DNA of 64,000 nt from JAJRXC01 sp047639555 (GTDB taxonomy: Bacteria; Actinomycetota; Acidimicrobiia; Acidimicrobiales; Aldehydirespiratoraceae): positions 1-64,000 of the forward strand of contig JBLIOE010000023.1 in assembly GCA_047639555.1 (NCBI GenBank), written 5' to 3'. Shown here one piece after another: positions 1 to 8,263 of the stretch. Under the pieces are notes generated by a model. That model did not search any database, was not told the origin of the DNA, and saw nothing but the letters and a program-made list of their open reading frames with translations. The stretch's first letter is position 1, and each line of letters begins with the position of its first letter. Made by a program: the position numbers and the translations under genes.

Positions 1-396
1 GACTCCGCCCGCATGGGCCGCGCCGACTGAGGCCGCGGCGATGGACGTGCCAACGAAGAGTTTGCCGGCAAGAGTGCCGAGGAAGGTTGAGAGGGTGGCG
101 AGCACTGGGGTTCTCCTTAGATCTGGCTCGTCGACGAGCGGAACGACCACAGGAGTGGTGTCCGTCACCGACGAAACGAGGGTGGGGGCGACATGGCCCA
201 CCGCAAGGAACTCCGACAGCGCGGCACCAGCGGCGGGTGCGGGTTCCGATGCCAAGTCAGCACGCAGGGATCCGATCGCGTCGGCCACAGGGTGGCCGTC
301 GAGATCGGCTGCACTACCGCCCAGAAGGGCAGCGAGTTGCTGGTCGGAGAGTTCGGGGTGAGCCATGTCATCCCCGTCAACGTCGCGTTCGTTCAT
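1..396 (-). CDS. Probable anti-sigma/sigma-partner protein, 3' end outside window
   Basis: Reading the minus strand from an ATG at 396 gives 132 codons without a stop, running off the window edge. The ATG overlaps the TGA stop of the sigma-factor gene (ATGA), so translation is probably coupled. The visible part starts MNERDVDGDDMAHPELSDQQ, is acidic and Ala/Pro-rich, and at about residues 100-130 becomes hydrophobic (VLATLSTFLGTLAGKLF, then Ala/Gly-rich), which may be a membrane segment. There is no zinc-finger HxxxCxxC motif in the visible part. ECF sigma genes are commonly followed by their anti-sigma factor, so this role is inferred from position. No family was recognised from sequence. 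Confidence 0.6.
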   Translation of the reverse strand, partial: MNERDVDGDDMAHPELSDQQLAALLGGSAADLDGHPVADAIGSLRADLASEPAPAAGAALSEFLAVGHVAPTLVSSVTDTTPVVVPLVDEPDLRRTPVLATLSTFLGTLAGKLFVGTSIAAASVGAAHAGGV

Positions 397-965
397 GAGG
401 AGACCCCTTCGTCGAGAAGTGCGGATTGGAGTCGCCGAAGCGCCCTTGCCTGCAGTCGTTTCACGGCCGTCACTCGTCGCCCAACAATGTCGGCCGTTTC
501 GGCGAGGCTGAGATCGGCAACCAGGCGGAGCACGATTACTTCGCGTTGCTCGTCGGTCAGCACATCCAACATCCGGGCGACCTCAGCGTTACCCAAACGA
601 GCGAGTGCCTCGTTCTCCGCGGCCGGTGCCCACTGGTTAGGGGGATCGGTGAACACTTCCTGTGGCCGCCGCCGGGCCGCGCGGAAGGCATCGATAACGA
701 GATTCCGGGTGATAGAGAAGATCCATCGTCGAAACGCCGCACCATCGCCCTTGAACGACCCGAGGTTCTGAAAGGCCCGCAGGAAGGCCTCGTTGCAAAT
801 TCCTTCGGGGTCGGCCGCGCCTCGAGCCCGGGCGAAGCCGGTGACGGGGCCGCCGAGAGCACGGAAGAGTTCGTCGAACCCTCGGGCTTCTCCGCGTCGA
901 GCCGCGTCAATTGATCGGTCGATCGGGGGTATCGGACGCATCGGCTCCATCACTGCGGGAATCAT
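393..965 (-). CDS. ECF-type RNA polymerase sigma factor (sigma-70 family)
   Basis: A 190-residue protein of typical ECF length. Sigma region 2 is visible (ICNEAFLRAFQNLGSFKGDG, then FRRWIFSITRNLVIDAFRA) and region 4 with its helix-turn-helix (LDVLTDEQREVIVLRLVADL, SLAETADIVG, VKRLQARALRRL). It would direct RNA polymerase to a small set of promoters, released by its partner, whose start overlaps this stop. The frame stays open upstream to 1277, but that extension is Arg/His-rich and antisense to another gene. The ATG at 965 has GGAG five bases upstream and is preferred; 950 and 941 are alternatives. What signal it answers is not visible. Confidence 0.85.
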   Translation of the reverse strand: MIPAVMEPMRPIPPIDRSIDAARRGEARGFDELFRALGGPVTGFARARGAADPEGICNEAFLRAFQNLGSFKGDGAAFRRWIFSITRNLVIDAFRAARRRPQEVFTDPPNQWAPAAENEALARLGNAEVARMLDVLTDEQREVIVLRLVADLSLAETADIVGRRVTAVKRLQARALRRLQSALLDEGVSS

Positions 966-1021
966 CGCATCTCCAACAACGACAACCCCGGCACCGGAGA
1001 GACCGGCAGGGTGAAACTTTT

Positions 1022-1240
1022 CTACATCGCGACTGAGCGGGTAGTTCGGAAGCGATGGGTGGCGATGACTGCCCAGAGGCCTTCGAGGACAACGAAGATC
1101 CAGGCGCCGGTGAGTACGCCATAGATGGCGGTGGCGGCACAGCCCGCGGCAAACACGGCGATCCACTTGGGCCCGCGCGATTCCAGCGCGTAGGCGACGA
1201 CCATGGTGGTCGCGGCGATCACACCGAAGACGGTGATCAC
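1022..1240 (-). CDS. Small integral membrane protein in MerR operon
   Basis: A 72-residue, mostly hydrophobic protein with two probable membrane helices (MITVFGVIAATTMVVAYAL and, after a short charged loop, AVFAAGCAATAIYGVLTGAW followed by IFVVLEGLWAVIA) and a basic tail. Its ATG overlaps the MerR stop by 4 bases (ATGA), so it is the last gene of a three-gene coupled operon. No family was recognised. The operon suggests an accessory role in whatever the MerR regulator senses. Confidence 0.6.
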   Translation of the reverse strand: MITVFGVIAATTMVVAYALESRGPKWIAVFAAGCAATAIYGVLTGAWIFVVLEGLWAVIATHRFRTTRSVAM

Positions 1241-1602
1241 CAGTCGCCCCGGCTGGGGCAGGTGGCCACGGCTTCACAGCCGCATTCTTGGATTGCTTCG
1301 AGCAGAGACAACAGGGTGTCGAGTTCGGCGCGGCGGGTGATGGTCTCGGCGATCTTGGCTTCCACGATCTGGTGCCATTCGCCGGAGGTGTCGTCGAGGA
1401 TTTCGCGGATCTCGTCGAGTGAGAAGCCGGCGTCCTGGCTGCGGCGAATGAAGTTGACTCGGCCGACGGTCGATTCGGAGAACCGTCGTTTGCCGCCCAC
1501 CCGGTCGGCGGTGCTTATGACACCGATTTCGTCGTAGTAACGGACGGCGGAAACCGCGAGACCAGTGGCGGTCGCAACTTCCCCGATGGCGAGCGTGTTC
1601 AT
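1237..1602 (-). CDS. MerR-family transcriptional regulator
   Basis: 121 residues with the MerR winged-helix N-terminus (AIGEVATATGLAVSAVRYYD, then GGKRRFSESTVGRVNFIRR) followed by the dimerisation helix. The C-terminal end holds three closely placed cysteines (QECGCEAVATC). MerR proteins that sense metals or thiol stress use C-terminal cysteines, so a metal or redox ligand is plausible but unproven. It is coupled at both ends: its ATG overlaps the stop of the upstream Cys-pair gene and its stop overlaps the start of the membrane-protein gene. Confidence 0.85.
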   Translation of the reverse strand: MNTLAIGEVATATGLAVSAVRYYDEIGVISTADRVGGKRRFSESTVGRVNFIRRSQDAGFSLDEIREILDDTSGEWHQIVEAKIAETITRRAELDTLLSLLEAIQECGCEAVATCPSRGDW

Positions 1603-1901
1603 GCGGTGATGCCCGCAACCGTGTGGATCAGCGCGATGCCGTCGGGATTGGTGGTTGTGAGTTCGAAGGTGACCACGTCGCCACGGGTCGTGGACACGTC
1701 GAGCCAGCTGCCGCAGCAGTCCATCTCGCGAGTGGCGAGGTCCTCGACGACATCAGCGAGCTCGAGGGCAAAGGTCGAGCGGACACCATTGGGCAACGCC
1801 ACACTCGACAACGCCAGCGGGACGAGGTCGTTCCATTCGGGCGTTTGCTCCGCGAGCGCTTTTGTTGTGAGCGTGCCGACGACGGGTGGGGGATTGGACA
1901 T
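1599..1901 (-). CDS. Hypothetical small protein with vicinal cysteines
   Basis: About 100 residues, beginning MSNPPPVVGTLTTKALAEQT. It carries a CC pair (REMDCCGSWLDVS) near residue 67, in an otherwise ordinary soluble sequence ending in a beta-rich tail. The ATG at 1901 is preferred over the in-frame TTG at 1922, which would run against the end of the upstream fragment. It is the first gene of the coupled MerR operon. Vicinal cysteines next to a Cys-rich MerR suggest metal or thiol chemistry; this is inference. The family was not recognised. Confidence 0.55.
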   Translation of the reverse strand: MSNPPPVVGTLTTKALAEQTPEWNDLVPLALSSVALPNGVRSTFALELADVVEDLATREMDCCGSWLDVSTTRGDVVTFELTTTNPDGIALIHTVAGITA

Positions 1902-1918
1902 GTCGGCACCGTACGACC

Positions 1919-2125
1919 TCAAGTGGACTTGATGTCAAACACTTTCTCGTTAAACGGGCTGATGATGTGAGCAGCGACGTGGTGCCCATCCCATGCGTCA
2001 CATTGGCTCTGTGTGGCCCACTGCTCCGGCGTGAGTGGCTCGAGATCGTCGGCCAGGCGACGACGTTCGGTGTCGATCAATTCCCAGTCGACACTGCGAC
2101 GAACAGCGCGTTCTCTTCTCGACAA
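1919..2125 (-). pseudogene. Truncated mycothiol-dependent maleylpyruvate isomerase-like (DinB-fold) N-terminus
   Basis: 68 codons matching only the start of the mDMPI/DinB-fold family: a Trp-containing first helix, then ERRRLADDLEPLTPEQWATQ, a C-D-x-W segment, and HHVAAHIISPF. Full members run to 200 or more residues; this one stops (TGA) right after the first conserved histidine region. The C-terminal helices and the rest of the domain are absent. It is best read as a gene remnant, although expression of a short protein cannot be excluded. Confidence 0.5.
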
Positions 2126-2221
2126 GATCTCCGAAGAAGGTCCGAGGGGATATCGCGGTGGCGAACCCTCATATGAAAGGCTCTGGCCCCACGGTCTTCG
2201 GCGGATGGAGGCAAGAGCACG

Positions 2222-5200
2222 ATGCGCAACAGTTGGTCGAGGTCAATCGGTGCCGGGCGCGTCATCGCGGCAGTTGCTGCGTTCGCGTTGTTGGCGGTCG
2301 CCACACCGGTGGCGGCGCAATACGCCGGCCCTCCGGGTAGCAGCGGCGTCCAGAATGTAGAGGGTTTCGCCCCGGGGCGGATCTTGCCCGTCTTCGCCGA
2401 AGGTACCGATCCGGCCTATGCAGCCGAGACACTCGAACGGATGCGCGGCACCGGGCCTTCGGCGGCCCAGCCAACCACCCGTTGGAACCCGGCGGCGACG
2501 GCGCTGAACAACGGCGGAGCGGCTCCCGGCGACGCGCTCGAGTTGACGTGGAGCATCCTCCCCGACGGCACGGCCATGCCCGCTCAAGATCCTGGTGACA
2601 CAACGTGCAACAGCAATCTCATCGCCACGATGGATGCCGTCTACGGGGTCGGCAGCTGGCAGGCCGAGATCTTGGAGGTCTGGGCTGACTGGACCGCAAA
2701 AACCGGCAACGTCTACACGCCCGCGGTCACCCCCGATGCGTCGGGAACACCGATCGACGATGGAGAGGCCTGGCCGAGCGCCGGTGGACTCACCAACGTT
2801 CGCGGTGACATCCGTATTGGCGGCTGCGAGATCGACGGCGACAACAACGCGCTTGCCTACAATTTCTTTCCTTCGGCCGGCGGCGACATGAAGATCGATG
2901 CGTCGGACAGTTGGTACACGGTCAACGGCCTGTCGCCCGAGTTTCACAATGTCTTCTCCCATGAGCATGGACACGGCGCCGGCCTTGGCCATGTCTGTCC
3001 AATCGATGGCTCAAAGCTCATGGAACCGACGATTCAGAGCGGATTCCTTGGGCTTCAGCACGACGACCTTCGCGGCTTGCAACGGCACTACGGTGACCGC
3101 TTCGAGCTGATCGGCAACCCGAACGACAGTCAGGTGGCCGCGACTGACATCCTCAGCGCGGGTTCCGGTCTCGAAGCCGACCTCAGCATTGACAACAATG
3201 TCGACGAAGACTGGTTCCGTTTTGACGCGACCGCAGGAGACGTTGTCGACGTATCGGTCACGCCGGAGGGGTACACCTACCCGGAGGGTGCCGACCCGGC
3301 GTCCGACCTGTGTGTTTCGGCGACGCCGACGATGGTCAGCTCGCAGTCGTTGCAGGATCTCAGCTTTGAGATCCGAAACAATGCGGGCGTCCTGCAAACG
3401 GTGGATGACAGCGGTTTGGGGGGAACAGAATCGGCCACGGCATTCGCGCTCGGCTCTACTGCCACCTACTTCATTCGGGTGCTCGGCGGGGGCGCTGTCA
3501 CGCAGCTCTACAACCTGGAGATCGATCTCAACCCGGCGGACAACGACTCGTTCACAACACCGGCAATCGTGACGCACTTGCCGTACACGGAATTCGACGA
3601 CACCACAGGCTTCACGATCGAGCTCAACGAGCCGGCACCTTCATGTGCGGCGTTCCCACGAGCGCACACCGCCTGGTGGGAATGGACCGCACCGGGGACC
3701 GGCCCGATTCAGGTTGACACCGACGACACCCCGATCGTCGATACCCTTCTCGCTGTATTCACCGGGAACTCGTTAGGCAGCCTGAGCGAGGTCGCCTGCG
3801 ACGACGACAGCGGTCCCGGCGTGAGTTCGCGAGTGAACTTCTCCGCCGTTGAAGGCACCGTGTACCGGATTCAGGTCGATGCTTTCGACGATGAAGAGGG
3901 CCCGATTCAGCTCAACGTCTCCCGAACAGCTGATTGGGTTCCGGGTACGCCGGAAACACCCGCAACCACTCCCGGCAACGGCGAAGTGACCGTGTCGTGG
4001 TCGGCCCCCGACGACGGCGGTGCGCCCGTCTCGACCTACGCGGTGACGGGCTCACCGGGCGGATCCTGCATCACCGCCGCAACGTCTTGTTTGATCAGCG
4101 GTCTGGCGAACGCGGTGCCGCATACATTCCGAGTGTCGGCAACGAACGCGGTGGGGATAAGCCCGCTTTCGCCGGCGTCAGACCCCGTCCTTCCGGTCGC
4201 GCCGCCCGGCGCACCGGGAACGCCGACGGTTGTTCCGGGCGACGGCTCCCTCAGCGTCACCTGGACGGTGCCCGCAACCAATGGTGGTGCGCCGATCCTG
4301 ACGTACACGGCCACCGGCTCGCCCGCCGGAATGTGTACGGCGACGGCGCCGGCGACGACCTGTGACATGACCGGCCTCGACGGCGCGACCGCCCACACCG
4401 TCACCGTTGTCGCCGCCAACGTTTCCGGCGACGGTCCGGCCTCGCCTGCGTCGGTCGCGACGTTCCCCTCGGCGATTCCCGGCGCACCGACTGGCGTGTT
4501 GGTCGACCGCGACGGCACGAGTGCGACGGTGTCGTGGACGACCCCCGGTGCGAGTGGTGATGCTGCGAGCCTGACCCACACAGTGACCGGTTCGCCCGGA
4601 GGAATGTGTACCGCGGTAGCACCGGCCACGTCGTGCGTTGTGAGTGGGCTCGACAACTGGCAGGCCTATTCGTTCACGGTCACCGCAACCAATTCTCAGG
4701 GGACATCGCCCCCGTCAGAGCCATCGGTCGAAGTCGCCTCGGCCTCGATTATCGATTGTGCCCAAGGCTTGCCGATGCCTTTCGTCGACGTCTCGACGGG
4801 CTCCTTTGCCTATGGCGCGGTTACGTGTATCTCGGCGTTGGGCGTTACGACCGGCACATCGGCCACGACCTATAGCCCGGCAAACAACGTCACTCGGGAG
4901 CAGATGGCCGCGTTCGTTGCCCGCCTGTATCGAAGCATCACTGCGTTGCCGTGTAGTGGCGGAACGACAACATTTACCGATGTCTCGCCGTTGTCTTTTG
5001 CGGCGACCGATATCAGCTGTATCGCCACCCTCGGCGTAACTACGGGTACATCGGCCACGACGTACAGCCCGGCCGACAACGTGACGCGCGAGCAGATGGC
5101 GGCATTTATCGCGCGGCTCTATCGAATCGTGACTGGCAACGACTGCAGCGGAGCGACGCCCTTCACCGATGTTTCACTGACTTCGTTCGCCCGCGACGAC

Positions 5201-5329
5201 ATCGGGTGCATCTTCGGGCTCGGCGTGACGACGGGTACGTCGGCTACGACATACAGCCCGGCCGACAACGTGACCCGCGAGCAGATGGCGGCGTTTCTTG
5301 CCCGGCTCTTCACAGAGATCACCACATGA
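2222..5329 (+). CDS. Secreted matrixin-like zinc metalloprotease with PPC, FnIII and SLH domains
   Basis: 1035 residues with a signal peptide (basic start, hydrophobic core AVAAFALLAVATPVAA). The catalytic motif HEHGHGAGLGH (residues 247-257) fits HExxHxxGxxH of metzincins, followed by a Met-turn (KLMEP). After it come a PPC-like beta domain (about 300-400), a second Cys-containing beta domain, three fibronectin type III repeats (about 571-836), and three SLH repeats (843-1035), each with LGVTTGTSATTYSPA and NVTREQMAAF. The SLH repeats suggest attachment to the cell wall, so the enzyme probably works at the cell surface on extracellular protein. GGAGG lies about 10 bases before the ATG. It is monocistronic. 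Confidence 0.9.
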   Translation: MRNSWSRSIGAGRVIAAVAAFALLAVATPVAAQYAGPPGSSGVQNVEGFAPGRILPVFAEGTDPAYAAETLERMRGTGPSAAQPTTRWNPAATALNNGGAAPGDALELTWSILPDGTAMPAQDPGDTTCNSNLIATMDAVYGVGSWQAEILEVWADWTAKTGNVYTPAVTPDASGTPIDDGEAWPSAGGLTNVRGDIRIGGCEIDGDNNALAYNFFPSAGGDMKIDASDSWYTVNGLSPEFHNVFSHEHGHGAGLGHVCPIDGSKLMEPTIQSGFLGLQHDDLRGLQRHYGDRFELIGNPNDSQVAATDILSAGSGLEADLSIDNNVDEDWFRFDATAGDVVDVSVTPEGYTYPEGADPASDLCVSATPTMVSSQSLQDLSFEIRNNAGVLQTVDDSGLGGTESATAFALGSTATYFIRVLGGGAVTQLYNLEIDLNPADNDSFTTPAIVTHLPYTEFDDTTGFTIELNEPAPSCAAFPRAHTAWWEWTAPGTGPIQVDTDDTPIVDTLLAVFTGNSLGSLSEVACDDDSGPGVSSRVNFSAVEGTVYRIQVDAFDDEEGPIQLNVSRTADWVPGTPETPATTPGNGEVTVSWSAPDDGGAPVSTYAVTGSPGGSCITAATSCLISGLANAVPHTFRVSATNAVGISPLSPASDPVLPVAPPGAPGTPTVVPGDGSLSVTWTVPATNGGAPILTYTATGSPAGMCTATAPATTCDMTGLDGATAHTVTVVAANVSGDGPASPASVATFPSAIPGAPTGVLVDRDGTSATVSWTTPGASGDAASLTHTVTGSPGGMCTAVAPATSCVVSGLDNWQAYSFTVTATNSQGTSPPSEPSVEVASASIIDCAQGLPMPFVDVSTGSFAYGAVTCISALGVTTGTSATTYSPANNVTREQMAAFVARLYRSITALPCSGGTTTFTDVSPLSFAATDISCIATLGVTTGTSATTYSPADNVTREQMAAFIARLYRIVTGNDCSGATPFTDVSLTSFARDDIGCIFGLGVTTGTSATTYSPADNVTREQMAAFLARLFTEITT
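4748..5326 (+). repeat. Three tandem SLH-domain repeats within the protease gene
   Basis: Three in-frame repeats of about 190 bases encode near-identical units ending in VTREQMAAF(V/I/L)ARL. Repeats 2 and 3 are very similar at DNA level around 5040-5115 and 5225-5300. They could recombine, and could confuse short-read assembly. Confidence 0.8.
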
Positions 5330-5457
5330 TCGAGTTGGAGGTTCCCCCACATGTTTGAACCGCCGTTGCTTCGATATTCCTGATCAGCCGCACGGCGTGG
5401 GCCGATCCGTATCCGTTCTCCGCGCGGCTTCGAGACGAGGATCCCGCCCACCACAGC

Positions 5458-5970
5458 ATGATCGGGGTGACGATCAATACCTCCGGGGCCGCGAAGAGCT
5501 CCCCGTTCGCGGGCAGCGACGTGTCGTCGTGGGAGAGTAGTCGCGTGGGTATTGCACATCTGGCCGGGTACCGATTTGCGGGTGGACGACGCACGATCGC
5601 GCATTGGGAGAATTTCCTCCTCACCGAAGCGTGCGGGGGCCCCTCGCTCGCCGATGGCATGGCCCATCCCGTGCACCTCTTTCACGTGCCGATCGAGGGG
5701 GCCGGTGTAACGATCGCCGACCTTTTCGCCCTCGCCGAAGCGGAGGGGCCCGATCGTGTGGGCCTGCATTCTTACGACTGGGAATGGCTCTCTCCGCTTC
5801 GAGAAGACGTGGACTACGGATGTGAGGGCGAGATCGTCGCCGCCGAGCGCCGACCCGGAGTGGGATCGGCGAACCCCTTTGATGAGTTGGTCTTCGCGAT
5901 CGAGCTCAGCGACGGCGACGAAACGGTTGCCCGCGTCACCAACACTTGGCACATCTGGCGGACGGCATGA
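5458..5970 (+). CDS. MaoC-like (hot-dog) dehydratase subunit, N-terminal type
   Basis: About 170 residues, resembling the N-terminal, non-catalytic hot-dog half of MaoC-type enoyl-CoA hydratases (HLAGYRFAGGRRTIAHWENF, later YDWEWLSPLREDVDYGCEGE and a TNTWHIWR end). Its stop overlaps the start of the next MaoC gene (ATGA), so the two probably form a heteromeric hydratase acting on a bulky acyl-CoA, as in split MaoC pairs of steroid degraders. The start is uncertain: the frame is open back to 5359 and the upstream codons look protein-like (ADPYPFSARLRDEDPAHHS), so a non-ATG start upstream is possible. Confidence 0.6.
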   Translation: MIGVTINTSGAAKSSPFAGSDVSSWESSRVGIAHLAGYRFAGGRRTIAHWENFLLTEACGGPSLADGMAHPVHLFHVPIEGAGVTIADLFALAEAEGPDRVGLHSYDWEWLSPLREDVDYGCEGEIVAAERRPGVGSANPFDELVFAIELSDGDETVARVTNTWHIWRTA

Positions 5971-6380
5971 GCCCGGTCGAGGTTGGCCACCCAGTTCCTG
6001 AGTGGGTCATGCCCAAGGTGCAGGTGGCTCGGATGCGCACGACGGCCGCGATCCTGCGAGATCCGAATCCCGTGCACTGGGATTCCGACGCATCCCGGGC
6101 CCGAGGCCTTGACGGTCGCCGGATCAACCAAGGCCCGCTCAATGTCGGCTATCTGGCCAACATGTTGATGGCCTGGCAAGGCGACATTTGTGTGCGGCGG
6201 CTGACGCTCCAGTTCCCCGACCGAGTTCTCGAGGGAGACCACATCACCGCGCGGGGAGTGGTCATCGCGGTCGACAACCGCGAGGACGAACGCCTGGCGA
6301 CGTGTGAAGTGTGGCTCGAGCGCCCCGACGGTTTCCGGCCGGTCGTCGGCACCGCTGTGGTGGCGCTCAGTCGAAGCTGA
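5967..6380 (+). CDS. MaoC-like dehydratase/hydratase, catalytic-type hot-dog subunit
   Basis: 137 residues from the ATG that overlaps the previous stop. The hydratase core is visible: ILRDPNPVHWD (the D-x-N-P-x-H catalytic pattern of R-specific enoyl-CoA hydratases), then GRRINQGPLNVGYLANML and a second beta sheet. It is the predicted catalytic partner of the preceding gene. Its 3' end overlaps the convergent split-barrel gene by 14 bases. Confidence 0.75.
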   Translation: MSPVEVGHPVPEWVMPKVQVARMRTTAAILRDPNPVHWDSDASRARGLDGRRINQGPLNVGYLANMLMAWQGDICVRRLTLQFPDRVLEGDHITARGVVIAVDNREDERLATCEVWLERPDGFRPVVGTAVVALSRS

Positions 6381-6927
6381 GGATTTCTCGTCCCGGCGGT
6401 GGTGTGCGCGAATTGTGTGTGGGTTTGACCACCCGCGGGTCGTAGTCAATCTCGCGCAGTGAGGACTCGAGCCGCACGCCGTCGTAGGTGATCCACGCAA
6501 CCGGTTCGAGTTCGATCACGACCCGACCCGAGGTAGACAGCCGTCGGATGAACTCCGCCTGTTCGGCTTCGGTCTCACGTTGACGAGCGGCGAGCGCGGG
6601 AAAGAACCACTCCCGCACCGCATGGTCGTCGTGCACAGTTGCGAGGGTCTTGGCGGTGGTTGTGATGTCGCCCCCGAGCCATGTGCCCTCGCTCGACACG
6701 ATGACCGAACTTTGCGGTCGGGCCCGCAAGGCCGCGACCCGTTTGCGCTGCGGTGCACACGTGACCCAGAAGCGCCCTTCGCGCCACACGAAACGGTGCT
6801 GCACCCCCACCGGCCAGCCGTCGCGGGTCGACCAGATGAGCGAACACTCGGTCTGGGCGCCGTAAAGCTCTTCCTGTTTGACCGGGTCGACGCCGAAGGC
6901 CGAGACATCGCTGTAGTCGCCGACCAC
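6367..6927 (-). CDS. Pyridoxamine 5'-phosphate oxidase-like FMN split-barrel protein
   Basis: 186 residues with the split-barrel pattern of PPOX-like flavin or F420 binders: ECSLIWSTRDGWPVGVQHRF, a GRFWVTCAPQRKRVAAL strand-helix, then RPQSSVIVSSEGTW. The start is a GTG 10 bases after the P450 stop, so it is co-transcribed with the P450. It probably acts on a small redox substrate, or supplies a flavin- or deazaflavin-dependent reduction. A paralog lies at 15546-16049. Confidence 0.75.
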   Translation of the reverse strand: MVGDYSDVSAFGVDPVKQEELYGAQTECSLIWSTRDGWPVGVQHRFVWREGRFWVTCAPQRKRVAALRARPQSSVIVSSEGTWLGGDITTTAKTLATVHDDHAVREWFFPALAARQRETEAEQAEFIRRLSTSGRVVIELEPVAWITYDGVRLESSLREIDYDPRVVKPTHNSRTPPPGREILSFD

Positions 6928-6937
6928 GAGCGGCGTC

Positions 6938-8209
6938 CTACTCGGCCATTGCGATGTCGAGGTGCAACCGTTTCAGGCCGCGCAACACGAAGCTCGGCAG
7001 GTATTCGTAGGTGTTGTCGTCGTGCAGCGAATACGAGTCGACGCGCGCAACGAGCCTCTCCAAAGCAACAATCGCTTCGAGTCGGGCGAGGTTGGCGCCC
7101 ACGCAGAAATGGGTGCCGTGGCCGAAGGCGATCTGCTCGCGGATGTGATCTCGGTCGGGCTGGAGCTCATGGGGGCAGGCGAACTTCTCTTCGTCGCGGT
7201 TCGCGGAGGCGAACATGACCACGAGCCGAGATCCCTCAGCAATGTCGATACCCGCCAGCGTGGTGTCTTTTGTGGCGATGCGCGACATGCCCTGGTTGGG
7301 GCTGCTCAGCCGGAGGCTCTCCTCAACAACATCGGGAATGCGGCTCGGATCGGCCTTGATCCGCTCCCACTCGCCCTCGGTTTGAGCGATGAGCAACATC
7401 ATCTCGGTGATGAGCTTGGTGGTGGTTTCATTGCCCGCGACCAGGAGCTGCTGCACGATGCGCACGAGTTCGGGCATGTTGAGCGCTTCGGCATCGCTGC
7501 CATCGTCTTCGGCCCCAATGTGGGAGTTGACGAGTGTAGTGAGCAGGTCGTCCTGCGGGTTCTTCTTCCGGTCCTCGAACTGCTCGACGAAAAAGTGCTG
7601 CAGTTCGAGCGTGATCTTGGCGCCCTCGATGTATTCCTGCGGCGTGATCGTTGCGCCGATGGTGGAGGTGGCGGCATCAGACCAACGACGGAAGTCGTTG
7701 TGGCGCTCGATCGGAATGTTAAGCGACTTGGCGATGACCCCCACGGGGAGGGGCACCGCGAACGACTCAACGAAGTCGAGCGAGGATGGGTCTTCCCATT
7801 GGTCGATCAGATCGTCGGCCAGCGCCTCGACGAAGGGGCGGAGCTGCGCCATCTTGCGCGGCGTGAATGCACGAGAAACGAGACGCCGGAAGCGGCTGTG
7901 ATCGGGCGGATCGTTGTCGAGCAGCGTGCGGGGCCGGGGGAGACCTTGGGCCGCGATCGCGGCTACCTCTTCTCGGACTTCCTCCGGCGCGGGCTGACGA
8001 TTGCTGCCGAGCTGTGACGAATAGGTGATCGGGTCTCGGAGCACCGTGAGCGCGTCCTCGTGGCGAAGGACGACGTATGCGTCATTGGCTGGGACCCACA
8101 GCACACCCTCATCGCGCATGGCGGCGTAGTGCTCATGGGGTGCCTGCTGGACAACAGGGTCCGTGAGATCAAAGCCGGCAGGGGCGTGCGGACAACTCCT
8201 CGAATCCAT
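6938..8209 (-). CDS. Cytochrome P450 monooxygenase
   Basis: 423 residues, a soluble bacterial P450. It has the I-helix oxygen motif AGNETT (258-263), the K-helix ExxR at E297/R300, and the haem loop FGHGTHFCVGANLAR with the haem-ligand Cys369. It would hydroxylate a hydrophobic substrate using a ferredoxin not present beside it. It is the first gene of a two-gene operon with the split-barrel protein. It diverges from the MFS gene across 54 bases containing one copy of the shared palindrome (8238-8255). Confidence 0.95.
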   Translation of the reverse strand: MDSRSCPHAPAGFDLTDPVVQQAPHEHYAAMRDEGVLWVPANDAYVVLRHEDALTVLRDPITYSSQLGSNRQPAPEEVREEVAAIAAQGLPRPRTLLDNDPPDHSRFRRLVSRAFTPRKMAQLRPFVEALADDLIDQWEDPSSLDFVESFAVPLPVGVIAKSLNIPIERHNDFRRWSDAATSTIGATITPQEYIEGAKITLELQHFFVEQFEDRKKNPQDDLLTTLVNSHIGAEDDGSDAEALNMPELVRIVQQLLVAGNETTTKLITEMMLLIAQTEGEWERIKADPSRIPDVVEESLRLSSPNQGMSRIATKDTTLAGIDIAEGSRLVVMFASANRDEEKFACPHELQPDRDHIREQIAFGHGTHFCVGANLARLEAIVALERLVARVDSYSLHDDNTYEYLPSFVLRGLKRLHLDIAMAE

Positions 8210-8237
8210 GCGTGAATAGTAGGCGGCATTGGTGGTA

Positions 8238-8255
8238 ATTGACCAGACGGTTAAT
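8238..8255. promoter_or_regulatory. Shared palindromic operator, copy 1 (P450/MFS)
   Basis: ATTGACC-AGAC-GGTTAAT: half-sites match in 6 of 7 positions. It sits between the divergent P450 and MFS starts. Confidence 0.6.
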
Positions 8256-8263
8256 AATGCGGC

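Noticed and set aside
907..935. TTGATCGGTCGATCG near the sigma factor start as a palindromic site
   Set aside because: It lies within the sigma coding sequence and does not match the shared operator.
966..1277. N-terminal extension of the sigma factor to 1277
   Set aside because: The extension is Arg/His-rich and reads opposite to the small membrane protein; ATG at 965 has a good GGAG.
1919..1921. A second selenocysteine TGA at the end of the mDMPI-like fragment
   Set aside because: Reading through the TGA gives no family-like protein, unlike the DsbA-like case, so it is treated as a true stop.
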